This document shows positions 37,277-46,081 of a DNA stretch of 64,000 nucleotides, piece after piece. How positions within the stretch are numbered: position 1 is the stretch's first letter; each line of letters opens with the position of its first letter. The position numbers and the translations under genes were made by a program. The notes beneath the pieces were generated by a model. It was not told the DNA's origin. It did no database searches and saw nothing but the letters and a program-made list of their open reading frames with translations. The DNA comes from Vibrio sp. CAU 1672 (GTDB lineage: Bacteria > Pseudomonadota > Gammaproteobacteria > Enterobacterales > Vibrionaceae): contig NZ_JARHUF010000005.1 of NCBI RefSeq assembly GCF_029223195.1, positions 124,001-188,000 on the forward strand, read 5' to 3'.

Positions 37277-38500
37277 ATGAAAAACTCTTTCGACCACGCA
37301 ATGCCCAACAACGACGGATACTTTGGTGAGTATGGGGGCAGCTTTGTTCCGGCCGAGCTCGAACAAATCATGCGTGAAATCAACGCTGCTTATGAGGAAT
37401 GCTGTAAAGATCCGGAGTTTCAAACCGAGCTGGCACGCCTGTATAAACACTTTGTTGGACGTCCTAGCCCTATTTTCCATGCTGAGAATCTGTCAAAAAA
37501 ATACGGGGTAGATATTTACCTTAAACGAGAAGATCTTAACCACACCGGCGCTCACAAAATTAACCACTGCCTGGGTGAAGCCATTCTGGCCAAAAAAATG
37601 GGCAAGAAGAAACTGATCGCGGAAACCGGCGCGGGTCAACACGGCGTCGCCTTAGCCACCGCTGCGGCTTTGGTTGGATTAGAGTGTGACATCTACATGG
37701 GTGAAGTCGATATTGCCAAAGAACACCCGAATGTAGTGCGGATGCGGATACTTGGTGCCAACGTTATTCCTGCTACCCATGGGCGTAAAACGCTCAAGGA
37801 GGCCGTAGACGCTGCTTTCGAAGCCTACCTCAAAGATCCGATTACCCAGCTTTACGCCATCGGTTCTGTGGTCGGGCCGCATCCATTCCCGAAAATGGTT
37901 CGCGATTTCCAATCTATCATCGGCAATGAAGCCAGAGTCCAGTTCCAGGAAATGACCGGGAAATTACCGGACAACCTCGTTGCATGTGTTGGCGGCGGCT
38001 CAAATGCGATGGGACTGTTCAGCGCATTCCTGGAAGACAAAGACGTGGCCATTCATGGTGTTGAGCCGGGCGGGCGTTCTCTGCAACAGGTCGGCGAACA
38101 TGCCGCGACTCTGACTCTCGGCGAACCGGGCATCATGCACGGATTTAAGTCCTACATGTTAAAAGATGAACAAGGCGAGCCACAAGAAGTGTACTCAGTC
38201 GCCAGCGGGCTGGACTACCCGTCAGTCGGGCCGCAGCACAGCTACCTGAAGGACATCGGCCGGGTAAATTACGGTACGATCACGGATGATGAAGCGATAG
38301 ACGCTTTCTTTGAGTTGTCACGGGAAGAAGGCATTATCCCTGCGATTGAATCGTCCCATGCGGTTGCTTACGCGATCAAACTTGCCAAACAAGGCCAAAC
38401 CGGTTCCGTTCTCATCAACCTTTCGGGCCGGGGTGATAAAGATATCGATTTTGTGGTAGAAAATTACGGTGCTAAATACGGTATTGAGTCTCTGCTTTAG
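37277..38500 (+). CDS. trpB: Tryptophan synthase beta chain, orphan copy
   Basis: A 407-residue PLP enzyme of the standard TrpB1 type: [15 protein letters not shown] at the start, the PLP lysine near residue 94 in [19 protein letters not shown], the phosphate-binding [10 protein letters not shown] and the C-terminal NLSGRGDKD. It would make tryptophan from indole and serine. No trpA or other trp gene is adjacent, so it is either a second trpB or acts on free indole. Two TrpR-like operators in the 408-base region upstream suggest repression by tryptophan. A hairpin follows. Motifs are complete, so activity is expected. Confidence 0.9.
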   Translation: MKNSFDHAMPNNDGYFGEYGGSFVPAELEQIMREINAAYEECCKDPEFQTELARLYKHFVGRPSPIFHAENLSKKYGVDIYLKREDLNHTGAHKINHCLGEAILAKKMGKKKLIAETGAGQHGVALATAAALVGLECDIYMGEVDIAKEHPNVVRMRILGANVIPATHGRKTLKEAVDAAFEAYLKDPITQLYAIGSVVGPHPFPKMVRDFQSIIGNEARVQFQEMTGKLPDNLVACVGGGSNAMGLFSAFLEDKDVAIHGVEPGGRSLQQVGEHAATLTLGEPGIMHGFKSYMLKDEQGEPQEVYSVASGLDYPSVGPQHSYLKDIGRVNYGTITDDEAIDAFFELSREEGIIPAIESSHAVAYAIKLAKQGQTGSVLINLSGRGDKDIDFVVENYGAKYGIESLL

Positions 38501-38575
38501 ACCCGCTACCTGATCAATACTGGTTTTTCCAACCCATCATCTTGTAGAAAAAGGGTTAATAACACCAGACTACAC

Positions 38576-38596
38576 AGGGGACCAACCCGGTCCCCT
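38576..38596 (+). terminator. GC-rich hairpin after trpB
   Basis: Eight-base stem AGGGGACC/GGTCCCCT with a five-base loop, 76 bases beyond the stop; only TTCTG follows. Confidence 0.5.
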
Positions 38597-38659
38597 TCTG
38601 CATCCGATAAACTTGCCAGCGGTTACTGTGCTGCCAACCGGGTAATAAACAAGCCAGAC

Positions 38660-39871
38660 TCAATCATCTTCAGGCCCTTCCGCTTTAGGCAGGTGATCCG
38701 GCAATTCTACAACCTCTGGGCTGCGGCGGCGGCGGGTTTTAGCCGGAATCATTGCCCGCATGGACTCCATCCTGCCGAAACAAAGCAACTTATCTTCAGC
38801 CTCCAGCAACCTTTCTTTACGTGGGTTAGGAATAACTTTACTACCCCGGTACAAGGTCAGAACATTAATGTCTTTCTCACTTAACTGGGTTTCGTCGATA
38901 GTTTTGCCCACAAAATTAGAGCCTTCAGGAATATAAATTTCTCCGACTCCATAACCTCTACTGACAGTAAGACGCTGGCGGACATCAATCTCGGGGAAAT
39001 CCACCTGAGCCGCAATATACTCGATAATCGCACCCGCAACATCAAGCCCGGTGCAAGTCTCAATCCCCTCTAAGCCTGGTGATGAATTGACCTCCATGAC
39101 CTGTGGCCCGGTGTTACTCTCAAGCATATCGACACCCGCCACCTGCAGCCCCATTATCTGAGCAGCCCGGACTGCGGTTTCCTTGTACTCATCCGTTAAC
39201 TCAACCGCTTCGGCAATTCCCCCACGGTGGACGTTACTTCTGAACTCCTGCCCCTGAGCCACCCGCCGCATGGCCGCTACGACCCGATCACCAACCACTA
39301 TCGCACGGATATCTTTCCCCTTACTTTCGGCAACAAACTTTTGAATCAAAACGTTCTGCTTCTGACTCTGCAGCAGCTCAATGATCGATTCAGCAGTTTT
39401 CACTGACTCAGCTAAAAGCACCCCAATACCCTGGGTGCCTTCGATCAGTTTGATGATGACCGGAGCTCCGCCAACCCGCTCAATCGCAGGCAAGACATCT
39501 TTTTTGTCCCTGACAAAAGCCGTGCGAGGGATGCCAATATGATGGCGGCTCATCAACTGAAGGCTACGCAATTTATCCCGGGAGTTGCTGATTCCGTGAG
39601 CCGTATTGGCGCAAAAGACATCCATCTCCTGAAACTGGCGCACCACCGCTGTACCGTAATAGGTAATCGAAGCGCCAATTCTCGGCAGTACCGCGTCATA
39701 GTGACTCAGTACTTTCTGTCTGAAATGAAGATCCGGTACACCACGTTGTAAATCAATAGCAAACTTCAAAGTATTAAGAACTTTTACGTTATGCCCACGC
39801 TGAATCGCCGCCTCTTTTAATCGTTGCGTACTGTAGCAGTTGGGTCCACAAGACAAAATGGCTAGTTTCAT
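38660..39871 (-). CDS. rimK: RimK-type ATP-grasp glutamate ligase fused to a TrkA-C-like domain
   Basis: A 403-residue protein. Residues 1 to about 290 are a complete RimK (E. coli RimK 300): MKLAILSCGPNCYSTQRL, GTQGIGVLLAES as the grasp loop, the QKFVAESKGKDIRAIVVG segment and the metal-binding MEVNSSPGLEGIE. After this, residues about 300-375 (GEIYIPEGSNFVGKTI, SEKDINVLTLYRG, EDKLLCFG) form a TrkA-C/RCK-C-like ligand-binding domain, followed by a basic then acidic tail. RimK adds glutamates to ribosomal protein S6. The RimB-like protease gene lies just upstream on the same strand. The extra domain suggests control by a small ligand, which is inference. Confidence 0.88.
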   Translation of the reverse strand: MKLAILSCGPNCYSTQRLKEAAIQRGHNVKVLNTLKFAIDLQRGVPDLHFRQKVLSHYDAVLPRIGASITYYGTAVVRQFQEMDVFCANTAHGISNSRDKLRSLQLMSRHHIGIPRTAFVRDKKDVLPAIERVGGAPVIIKLIEGTQGIGVLLAESVKTAESIIELLQSQKQNVLIQKFVAESKGKDIRAIVVGDRVVAAMRRVAQGQEFRSNVHRGGIAEAVELTDEYKETAVRAAQIMGLQVAGVDMLESNTGPQVMEVNSSPGLEGIETCTGLDVAGAIIEYIAAQVDFPEIDVRQRLTVSRGYGVGEIYIPEGSNFVGKTIDETQLSEKDINVLTLYRGSKVIPNPRKERLLEAEDKLLCFGRMESMRAMIPAKTRRRRSPEVVELPDHLPKAEGPEDD

Positions 39872-39949
39872 GTTATCTCTTCCTTAATAAATATCGCCAA
39901 AGTGTGTCAACGCTCAGCACGATTGATTCACAGGCGCGGTACGGATTGT

Positions 39950-40402
39950 TTAAGAAGATGAGACATCTTCTGAGACTAAAAACTCCTGGCTGGGATCCAC
40001 CAGAATATGCGCTTGCATCGCTTCACGGCCCAACAACATTAAATTTTTCATCGTCGAACGATCTGTCAAGGTGAGTTTGATTGGCCACTCCCGCCCGCCC
40101 AGGCGAATATTGGTTTTAATCACAAATCGTTTCTCTTTATCCGCAGTGGAGCTTTTAACCACCTTTCTTCCTTTTAATAACAGCGTTTTGTTAACGACCC
40201 GGTCTACATTGTGGACATCGGGATGGATATCAAAATTAACCCAGCGCTTACCATCTTTGGTGAACTCTTCGATGTTATCGACATGCAGTGACGACGTCGT
40301 AGCACCAGTATCCACCCGCATCTGCACGCCAGATAGCTCAAGGTCCGGTAAGTCACAACACTCAAGCGCACCCACAAAAAACTTATTCTGTTGTTCTGTC
40401 AT
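39950..40402 (-). CDS. rimB: RimB-like retropepsin-type protease (RimK-associated, DUF785)
   Basis: A 150-residue protein with the aspartyl-protease-like motif RVDTGATTSSLH near residues 28-39 and the later NLMLLGREAM segment, which together define the RimK-associated family historically called ATP-dependent zinc protease. The ATG at 40402 is preferred to one ten codons upstream, since only it has a purine-rich AGAG before it. It is 78 bases upstream of the RimK-type gene on the same strand, an arrangement known from Pseudomonas, where RimB and RimK jointly control S6 glutamation. No RimA (EAL) gene is present here. Confidence 0.85.
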   Translation of the reverse strand: MTEQQNKFFVGALECCDLPDLELSGVQMRVDTGATTSSLHVDNIEEFTKDGKRWVNFDIHPDVHNVDRVVNKTLLLKGRKVVKSSTADKEKRFVIKTNIRLGGREWPIKLTLTDRSTMKNLMLLGREAMQAHILVDPSQEFLVSEDVSSS

Positions 40403-40491
40403 ATGGTTACGAACTCTAAAAAGAACATACATTTAATAGTAGTACAAATTTTGTAAACCGTTGAATTTGTAGCTCTATTTAAAAGAATTAC

Positions 40492-40638
40492 TTATTTAAC
40501 CAAACAAGGTACATTTCCGTAGTTACGCTCGATGGGATTGAGCATCAGCTCCCGAACGAAGAGCAGAACACCGCCAAAGTCGATAAATTCAATGCCTGTC
40601 GGCTCTCCCTTTACATGTGTAAAGGAAGAGCTGATCAC
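40492..40638 (-). CDS. Possible 48-aa small protein, unrecognised
   Basis: A GTG-started frame of 48 codons (VISSSFTHVKGEPTGIEF near the start, ending VPCLVK). The amino-acid composition looks protein-like and the frame stays open further upstream, but there is no well-spaced ribosome site and no family resemblance. It may be the 3' remnant of a longer lost gene. Otherwise this region between rimB and the LysR gene is empty apart from a hairpin. Confidence 0.25.
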   Translation of the reverse strand: MISSSFTHVKGEPTGIEFIDFGGVLLFVRELMLNPIERNYGNVPCLVK

Positions 40639-40717
40639 AGAACCAGCTTTTAGTTCCCTTCTATTCTTATGCCGAGTTCAGGTTAAATAGTATATCACCT
40701 CTGCCCGCTTCAATATG

Positions 40718-40743
40718 AAGACCGCCAACGTTGGCGGTCTTTT
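40718..40743. terminator. Hairpin downstream of the LysR gene
   Basis: Eleven-base self-complementary stem around AAGACCGCCAACGTTGG with TTTT on the plus side; 33 bases past the LysR stop. Confidence 0.7.
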
Positions 40744-40775
40744 ACTTTGTTCTCAAATCCAATAATAAACTCACG

Positions 40776-41681
40776 CTATAAGTCTAGAGTTTGTAGCCAA
40801 TAGTGTTGATGTTCACTCTGTCGACATAACCAGATGGTTTGTTCGCAGCTATATGGGCACCCGATAACAGGGATCACCTGCAAACCATGTTCTCGCGCCA
40901 CATAGTCGGGTAAATAAGCGAGCAGCGATTGATGCTTCACTAGGGTTATGAGCGTCGAAATAGTATCCACTCTGGCGGTGATACGTCGACTAAATGCCTC
41001 ATCATGCCAGCCATCCAAACTACGATGTGTCGCCATCGCGCCGTATATCGGTTTAGAGGGTACAACAAAGGGAAACGTAAGCAAGGTCTCTATGGGAGTT
41101 GCTGATATCACTTTCTCTCCATTCCTACAAAGTGGATGGTGCGGGTTTGTGACCGTGACAAATTTAACTTGGCATAGTTCGGTTGCGGTGATCTGGCGCT
41201 CAGTCGGCGGATATCCTGTTAGACTCGACACCAGTGCCACATCTACCTCATGTTTTAGCAGCATCGATAAATCTTGTGACGTTTTAGTCTCCAAAGTCAC
41301 ATCATGATTGCGCTGCGTTAACCTACTCAAAAGCTCAGGAACAAAATAACCTAATACCGCCTCCGAGCCACTCACACGCATATGCGGCCTTCGAGGCTTA
41401 CCCAACTCACGTTCAATTTTGTCGTTGATTGCGAGCATTTCTAGTGCACGCAGAAACAACATCTCTCCGGCCTCCGTTAGAGACCAATGGGCTCCTTGAC
41501 GCGCGAACAGTTGTTGCTGGTAATGATCTTCTATTCGCTTGATCTGCTTAGACACGGTGCCAGGCTGAAGCCCCAACAATTTTGCCGCTTCTCTCAAACT
41601 GGGCGCTTTCGCCACCTCAACAAAAATCGCTAAATCATTTAGCTTCAAAATAGCCTCTGTCTCACTCTTACCCGTTTCCAT
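40776..41681 (-). CDS. LysR-family transcriptional regulator
   Basis: A LysR protein of about 301 residues: winged helix near residues 15-75 (FVEVAKAPSLREAAKLLGLQPGTVSKQIKRIE) and a ligand domain after residue 95. The ATG at 41681 was chosen because it leaves a normal LysR N-terminus; a GTG 14 codons upstream (41723) is possible and neither has a clear ribosome site. It is divergent from the flavoprotein gene with fewer than 90 bases between, the classic LysR-target arrangement. Base composition is more AT-rich than neighbours on the left, suggesting acquisition. Confidence 0.85.
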   Translation of the reverse strand: METGKSETEAILKLNDLAIFVEVAKAPSLREAAKLLGLQPGTVSKQIKRIEDHYQQQLFARQGAHWSLTEAGEMLFLRALEMLAINDKIERELGKPRRPHMRVSGSEAVLGYFVPELLSRLTQRNHDVTLETKTSQDLSMLLKHEVDVALVSSLTGYPPTERQITATELCQVKFVTVTNPHHPLCRNGEKVISATPIETLLTFPFVVPSKPIYGAMATHRSLDGWHDEAFSRRITARVDTISTLITLVKHQSLLAYLPDYVAREHGLQVIPVIGCPYSCEQTIWLCRQSEHQHYWLQTLDL

Positions 41682-41769
41682 TTTGGAAACGAATGATGAA
41701 TTAATGTTTCTTAATTTTATCACGACTTACATTTAAAATAAGCGTCTATCACTTAGAGAAAGGAATGAC

Positions 41770-42780
41770 ATGCGACGCTTTAGCCCCCTAAACTGGCAAT
41801 CACACACCTTAGATAACAGAATTGTCGTCCCACCAATGGCCTCACAAACCGCAACAACAGAAGGTTTTGCTACTCAAGAAACCATTGAGCACTATCGTAA
41901 TCTTTCTCGTTCAGGCGCTGGCTTAGTGATGGTGGAGTACAGCTTCGTTAATACATCTGGAAAAAGTGAGCCCAACCAACTAGGTGCACACCTCGATGAC
42001 TGCATTCATGGAATGGCAGCGATCGCCAATGCTATCCATGAGTCCGGCGCGAAAGCGGGATTCCAACTGACGCATTGTGGTGGTAAAGCCCAACTTGATG
42101 TTTGCCCTAACCTAATGGGACCATCCGGTATTAAGGTCCCCGCGTACGATAGGACTCTCCCTGAGCCTCAAGCAATGACTTCAGAAGATATGGAGCAATG
42201 GCATAGCGACTTCGTTGAGGCGGCAATTAGAGTTGAAAAAGCGGGCTTTAACTTTGTGGAAGTACACTGCGCTCATGGATACGGTTTGAATCAAGTACTC
42301 TCACCCATCACTAACCAGAGAGACGACCAATATGGTGGGTCACTTGAAAACCGAGCCAAACTTATTGTCGATATCGTCAAGTCCATTCGCCTTAAAACAT
42401 CACTGGGTATTATGGTTCGCATACCAGGTCAAGACCTATACCCTGAAGGATTAACTCAAACGGATATGGCTACGGTCTGCGAAATGTTTATTGAAGCAGG
42501 AGTATCTATTATTGATGTATCATCCGGCATTGGTGGCTGGAACAGACCAAAAGATCGCAGAGGTGAAGGCTACTTAGTATCAGAATCCACGTACCTCAAA
42601 AGAGCTAAACTCGGAGTGCCAATTATTGGCGTAGGGGGCATTGAAAGTGCCCATTATATTGAGCAGGCTTTGCAAGAGGAACGCCTAGATCTTGCTGCAA
42701 TCGGTCGCGCGATTCTTCGTGATCCTGTTCAATTTTCCGAAAACATTATGACAAACCAAGACTGCGTTAACATTGCCTAA
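41770..42780 (+). CDS. NADH:flavin oxidoreductase (old yellow enzyme family)
   Basis: A 336-residue FMN TIM-barrel protein: LDNRIVVPPMASQTAT at the start, the active-site HCAHGYGLNQVLSPITNQRDDQYGGSLENR segment, and IGVGGIESAHY plus AIGRAILRDP near the C-terminus for the FMN phosphate. It lacks the C-terminal FAD domain of 2,4-dienoyl-CoA reductase. It differs in length and detail from the flavoprotein at 9414. The divergent LysR gene probably controls it; the substrate is likely an unsaturated carbonyl compound. A decayed recombinase follows directly downstream. Confidence 0.87.
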   Translation: MRRFSPLNWQSHTLDNRIVVPPMASQTATTEGFATQETIEHYRNLSRSGAGLVMVEYSFVNTSGKSEPNQLGAHLDDCIHGMAAIANAIHESGAKAGFQLTHCGGKAQLDVCPNLMGPSGIKVPAYDRTLPEPQAMTSEDMEQWHSDFVEAAIRVEKAGFNFVEVHCAHGYGLNQVLSPITNQRDDQYGGSLENRAKLIVDIVKSIRLKTSLGIMVRIPGQDLYPEGLTQTDMATVCEMFIEAGVSIIDVSSGIGGWNRPKDRRGEGYLVSESTYLKRAKLGVPIIGVGGIESAHYIEQALQEERLDLAAIGRAILRDPVQFSENIMTNQDCVNIA

Positions 42781-42810
42781 TCGTAAGGTTTCCTAGATGG
42801 AAGCCTTTTT

Positions 42811-43051
42811 ATTAGCACTCTTGCTATTGATGTCTTTGCTGAGTTTGAGCTAAATATACGCAAAGAACGTCCAATGGAAGGAATTGCAGCAGCAAAGCTT
42901 GCAGGGAAGTATAAAGGGCGTAAGCCCATTTTAAAAGAGACCCAAGCGACCATACTAAGGGCTCCATGCCTAACATACCTCAATAGCTGCTATTGCTAGG
43001 CAAACCGGTGTCTCTAGGAACACCGTTTACAACACTCTCAGGAATGCATGA
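42811..43051 (+). pseudogene. Decayed serine recombinase/resolvase (Tn3-type) C-terminal fragment
   Basis: From about 42829 one frame reads FAEFELNIRKERPMEGIAAAK and then KYKGRKPIL, the end of the catalytic domain and start of the DNA-binding domain of Tn3-type resolvases. That frame stops near 42997; a shifted frame then gives AIARQTGVSRNTVYNTLRNA ending at 43051, the helix-turn-helix. The N-terminal catalytic part is gone. The remnant points to a past transposon or integron-like insertion at this place, just left of the hydrogenase island. Confidence 0.8.
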
Positions 43052-43448
43052 GCTATCTCGTTATTGGCCAAAAGTTTGTTACAGCAACTGAACTACCAAG
43101 TATTTCTCTGCAGTTCGCAAAAAATGGCTAGTATTGGCGTACGCTACTACTAAAAAATTCTTATGAGTTGGAAAGCAACTGGTAAGGATTGCTTACTTGT
43201 TGCCAGCTCAAAATGGGGCAGAAGTAAATCAGTCGCCTTCGTAGGCGCCCCTGCACGATCGAGTTAAGTCCTATCCTCTGAAATGTCAGATCGAGTTTGA
43301 GTCACTACAGCAAGATATGTGAACACCAAGCGACTTTGAACAAGATAGCGCGCAACCTCACTGGTCACATGTGCTGGCAGCCATACTGGTGCCACTCTTG
43401 GTAGTAGTACCCTCCATCACTATAGAGAGTACACTAACCACGGAGCAA
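43052..43448. other. Non-coding stretch between recombinase relic and ABC transporter
   Basis: No open frame of note. It contains a GCCTTCGTAGGC hairpin near 43229-43240 and mixed-composition DNA that may be further decayed mobile-element sequence. It is the left flank of the hydrogenase-linked gene block. Confidence 0.5.
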
Positions 43449-44165
43449 TCAGAACAGTAAAAATTCGTACAGTTTTTTCTCTAGTTCCAGCACCCTGGCA
43501 TCATCAAGCGACAGCTTTTCTGAAATCACCGGGTTATCCAGTATTGTTAGCACTTTTCCGGGTGCAGAAGACATGATAACAATCCGGTGTCCCAGCAGCA
43601 CGGCTTCTCGCGTATCATGAGTAACATATATCGCCGTGGTTTTCTGCTCTTCCCAAATATCACGGATCAGGTGAATCAGTGTCTGCCTGGTCTTAATATC
43701 CTGCCCTTGCAAAGGCTCATCGAGCAATAGCAAACGGCAATCCCGCGAGAACGCTCTCGCCAGAGACAGACGAAATTTCATGCCGCCTGAAAGCTCTTCC
43801 GGATAAGATCTAGCTTTATCTGACAAGCCGGTTTTTTCCAGCCAGTCTGCAACCTGGCTAAGGCGCTCTTCCTTATCAGGGAATGTCTTTTTCAGGTTGA
43901 TTTCCAGATTTTTGCCAACCGTATACCAGGGTAATAAGCGCGGTTCCTGAAAGACAAAACTCATCGATTTTTCATAAGGATTGGTAACCTTTCCGGTAGA
44001 AAAACCAGCCAAACCGGCAATGCACCTGAGCAGACTGGTCTTCCCGCAACCCGAAGGCCCAAGAATCACGGTGATCTCCCCATCCGGGATTTCCAGATCA
44101 ATCTCCCCGAATATCGGCTGATCACCAATGGAATAACTCACCCTGTCAAGAATAATGCCGGACAC
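43449..44165 (-). CDS. ABC transporter ATPase (nitrate/sulfonate/taurine-type)
   Basis: A 238-residue ATPase of the SsuB/TauB group: Walker A GPSGCGKTS near residues 36-44, Q-loop in MSFVFQEPRLLPW, signature LSGGMKFRLSLARA and Walker B RLLLLDEPLQGQD. The GTG start at 44165 is chosen because GGGAGG stands four bases before it; the longer ATG-type start at 44198 would sit deeper inside the permease gene. It overlaps the permease end by 20 bases, showing translational coupling. It energises import by the permease and binding protein of the same operon. Confidence 0.88.
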   Translation of the reverse strand: MSGIILDRVSYSIGDQPIFGEIDLEIPDGEITVILGPSGCGKTSLLRCIAGLAGFSTGKVTNPYEKSMSFVFQEPRLLPWYTVGKNLEINLKKTFPDKEERLSQVADWLEKTGLSDKARSYPEELSGGMKFRLSLARAFSRDCRLLLLDEPLQGQDIKTRQTLIHLIRDIWEEQKTTAIYVTHDTREAVLLGHRIVIMSSAPGKVLTILDNPVISEKLSLDDARVLELEKKLYEFLLF

Positions 44166-44901
44166 AGAACCTCCCGGAAAAACGCAGCAGGCGATCAACG
44201 CCTCCGCTGGTAATGACGGCCAACAATGTCCAGGCCATAACTTCCGCTGTCGCCAGATTCATCTGGGCATATTGCATTTGGGTTCCTATTGCATAAAGGG
44301 GCTGACCTAATATTTCAGCGGCGATGACCACCTTCCATGTCAGCCCGGCATTTGCAATAACGGCACTGTACAGGAATGGGATACATGACGGCAGGTAAAT
44401 ATGCCGGATAATGTCACTTTTGCTCCAGTTATAGAACCGGGCGGCTTCAAGCAGTTTCGGGTCGGTTTCGCGGATGCCCTGCTGAATATTCTGCTCAAAA
44501 ATAGGAAAGGCCATGAGGAAAGCCACAAACACCGGCACTCGGTCCGATTCGAGCCACATGACAGCCAGAAGAATAACGGCAAGAACGGGAACCGCCCTTA
44601 CAACAATAATATAAGGCTGGAAAAATGCCCGGCACTCACGGCTGATCCCGCTAAAAACGCCGATAACCAGCCCGGCAGTCATGGAAAGAAGAAAAGCAGC
44701 CACGGCCCGCCACAGTGTGGCTAGCCAATGGTGCAAAAAATCCGGGCTCTTCATCAGAGAAGCAAAGACTGCAATGACTTCTTCGGGTGGAGGAAGAATA
44801 AGCGGAGAAGAGAGCACTGCCGCTCCGGATTTCCAGAGCAGCAGGATAAATAAAATGCTGATAAAAGTGATCAGGCTAGTATTCGAGGTAAAACTGGTCA
44901 T
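44146..44901 (-). CDS. ABC transporter permease (SsuC/TauC-like)
   Basis: A 251-residue membrane protein with about six helices and the EAA-type loop (EAARFYNWSKSDIIRHIYLPSCIPFL) that contacts the ATPase. The pattern VVRAVPVLAVILLAVMW plus GLTWKVVIAAEIL matches permeases of the nitrate/sulfonate/bicarbonate class. It overlaps the binding-protein gene by 26 bases. Substrate is not predictable; location beside the hydrogenase operon is the only hint. Confidence 0.85.
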   Translation of the reverse strand: MTSFTSNTSLITFISILFILLLWKSGAAVLSSPLILPPPEEVIAVFASLMKSPDFLHHWLATLWRAVAAFLLSMTAGLVIGVFSGISRECRAFFQPYIIVVRAVPVLAVILLAVMWLESDRVPVFVAFLMAFPIFEQNIQQGIRETDPKLLEAARFYNWSKSDIIRHIYLPSCIPFLYSAVIANAGLTWKVVIAAEILGQPLYAIGTQMQYAQMNLATAEVMAWTLLAVITSGGVDRLLRFSGRFCVRHYS

Positions 44902-45877
44902 CTGGGAGCTTTCCGCCTATTGATTCGGGATCAAGTTTAAAAAGAGCGCCATAAAATAGCTCTAATTCCTTTTTTATCTCCGCAGGTTTACTGAAGTTCA
45001 GGTTACAGCGTGGAATGGCTTTCAATGCTATCGCTGCAGGCATGATTCCCTGACGTTCAATCGCAGAGGCCGCTTTTTCCGGGTTATTCAATACCCATTC
45101 AATAGACTGTTCATAGGCTGAAAAAACAGCATCAAGGGCTTCTTTATCCGTTATATTTGGCGAAACCACCGCCAGGGAGATGGGATAATTGCGCCCTGTA
45201 CCGCTTAGCTCCCCCCACTCTTTCTGCATATCTGCAAAAATCCGCGCTTGTGGGTTTTTAGTTAATACCATGGTAACCAGTGGCTCAGGAAGGATCGCAT
45301 TATCAACCTTACCAGCTGCCATCATCTGGGCTAACTGCTGATGAGAATAGGTGAAACGGAGAGTAACATCCTTACCTTCCTCAAGACCCCGGCCGTTCAA
45401 AACGTATTGAGTGAGATAATCAGGTGTCGAACCTTTGGCAATGCTATTAATCGTTTTCCCCCGAAAGGATTCCCAGGTGATATTCTCTTTGCTGGTAGTA
45501 AGGGCATAGATCACACCATCTCCGACACTGGCTCCGATAGCGTATCCCCTGGCCCCCATCTTGTTATATAGCTTTGCGGCAAGGTTGACGGGCATGGCGG
45601 CAATATCAACCTGTCCTGAAGATATACGGGCCACCATGTCCTGAGGGGTTGCCACCAGTTCATAGGAAAGAGTGATACGATTTCCAAGTGATTCGACCTG
45701 ATCAATCATCCGGATCATCCCAAATGCTGTCGGCCCTTTCAACGCAGCCATTCTGATATGAACAGGCTTGAGCAAATTATGCGTCTTAATATCAGACGCA
45801 TGTACCTCCTCACCTTGCGCAGCTAAGCTAACTATCGCCCCTAACATTACAATTATTGAAAATATGATCTTTTTCAT
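44876..45877 (-). CDS. ABC transporter substrate-binding protein (NMT1/SsuA-like)
   Basis: A 333-residue precursor. The start at 45877 gives a clean signal peptide (MKKIIFSIIVMLGAIVSLAAQG); an ORF extension upstream is discarded. The core VHIRMAALKGPTAFGMIRMI, VDIAAMPVNLAAKLYNK and NAILPEPLVTMVL segments fit the NMT1/SsuA-type periplasmic fold. First gene of a three-gene ABC operon, divergent from the hydrogenase operon with 204 bases between. No cysteine lipobox is present, so the protein should be soluble in the periplasm. Its ligand is unknown. Confidence 0.85.
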   Translation of the reverse strand: MKKIIFSIIVMLGAIVSLAAQGEEVHASDIKTHNLLKPVHIRMAALKGPTAFGMIRMIDQVESLGNRITLSYELVATPQDMVARISSGQVDIAAMPVNLAAKLYNKMGARGYAIGASVGDGVIYALTTSKENITWESFRGKTINSIAKGSTPDYLTQYVLNGRGLEEGKDVTLRFTYSHQQLAQMMAAGKVDNAILPEPLVTMVLTKNPQARIFADMQKEWGELSGTGRNYPISLAVVSPNITDKEALDAVFSAYEQSIEWVLNNPEKAASAIERQGIMPAAIALKAIPRCNLNFSKPAEIKKELELFYGALFKLDPESIGGKLPDDQFYLEY

Positions 45878-45984
45878 GCGATTGCTCTTCCGTAGCCACA
45901 TCATGAAATTCAGTTTACCCCTCTATATTTCAGCCTTTTGCTCATAAATAATGTGACGACTGACCACTTTTTAAGCACAGGCTG

Positions 45985-46005
45985 ACCCATAATTTCTATA
46001 TGGGT
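45985..46005. promoter_or_regulatory. Candidate operator: 7-bp inverted repeat between ABC and hydrogenase operons
   Basis: ACCCATA and TATGGGT separated by seven bases, in the middle of the 204-base divergent region. The dyad could be a shared regulator site. No FNR-type TTGAT-N4-ATCAA site was seen in the same region. Confidence 0.4.
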
Positions 46006-46081
46006 ATCAGGGCGGGCAGGATTATGGCAATACGGCTGATGCGTCTCGAGAGCCCTTGGGTATAAGAAACGGAGATTTCTG

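Noticed and set aside
40492..40743. Insertion-sequence end between rimB and the LysR gene
   Set aside because: No terminal inverted repeats, target duplication or transposase residues could be identified; only a hairpin and a doubtful short frame are present.
45878..46081. Possible riboswitch in the hydrogenase leader
   Set aside because: The GC-rich leader was compared by eye with TPP, FMN, cobalamin and molybdenum-cofactor elements and no conserved core was found; a covariance-model search would be needed.
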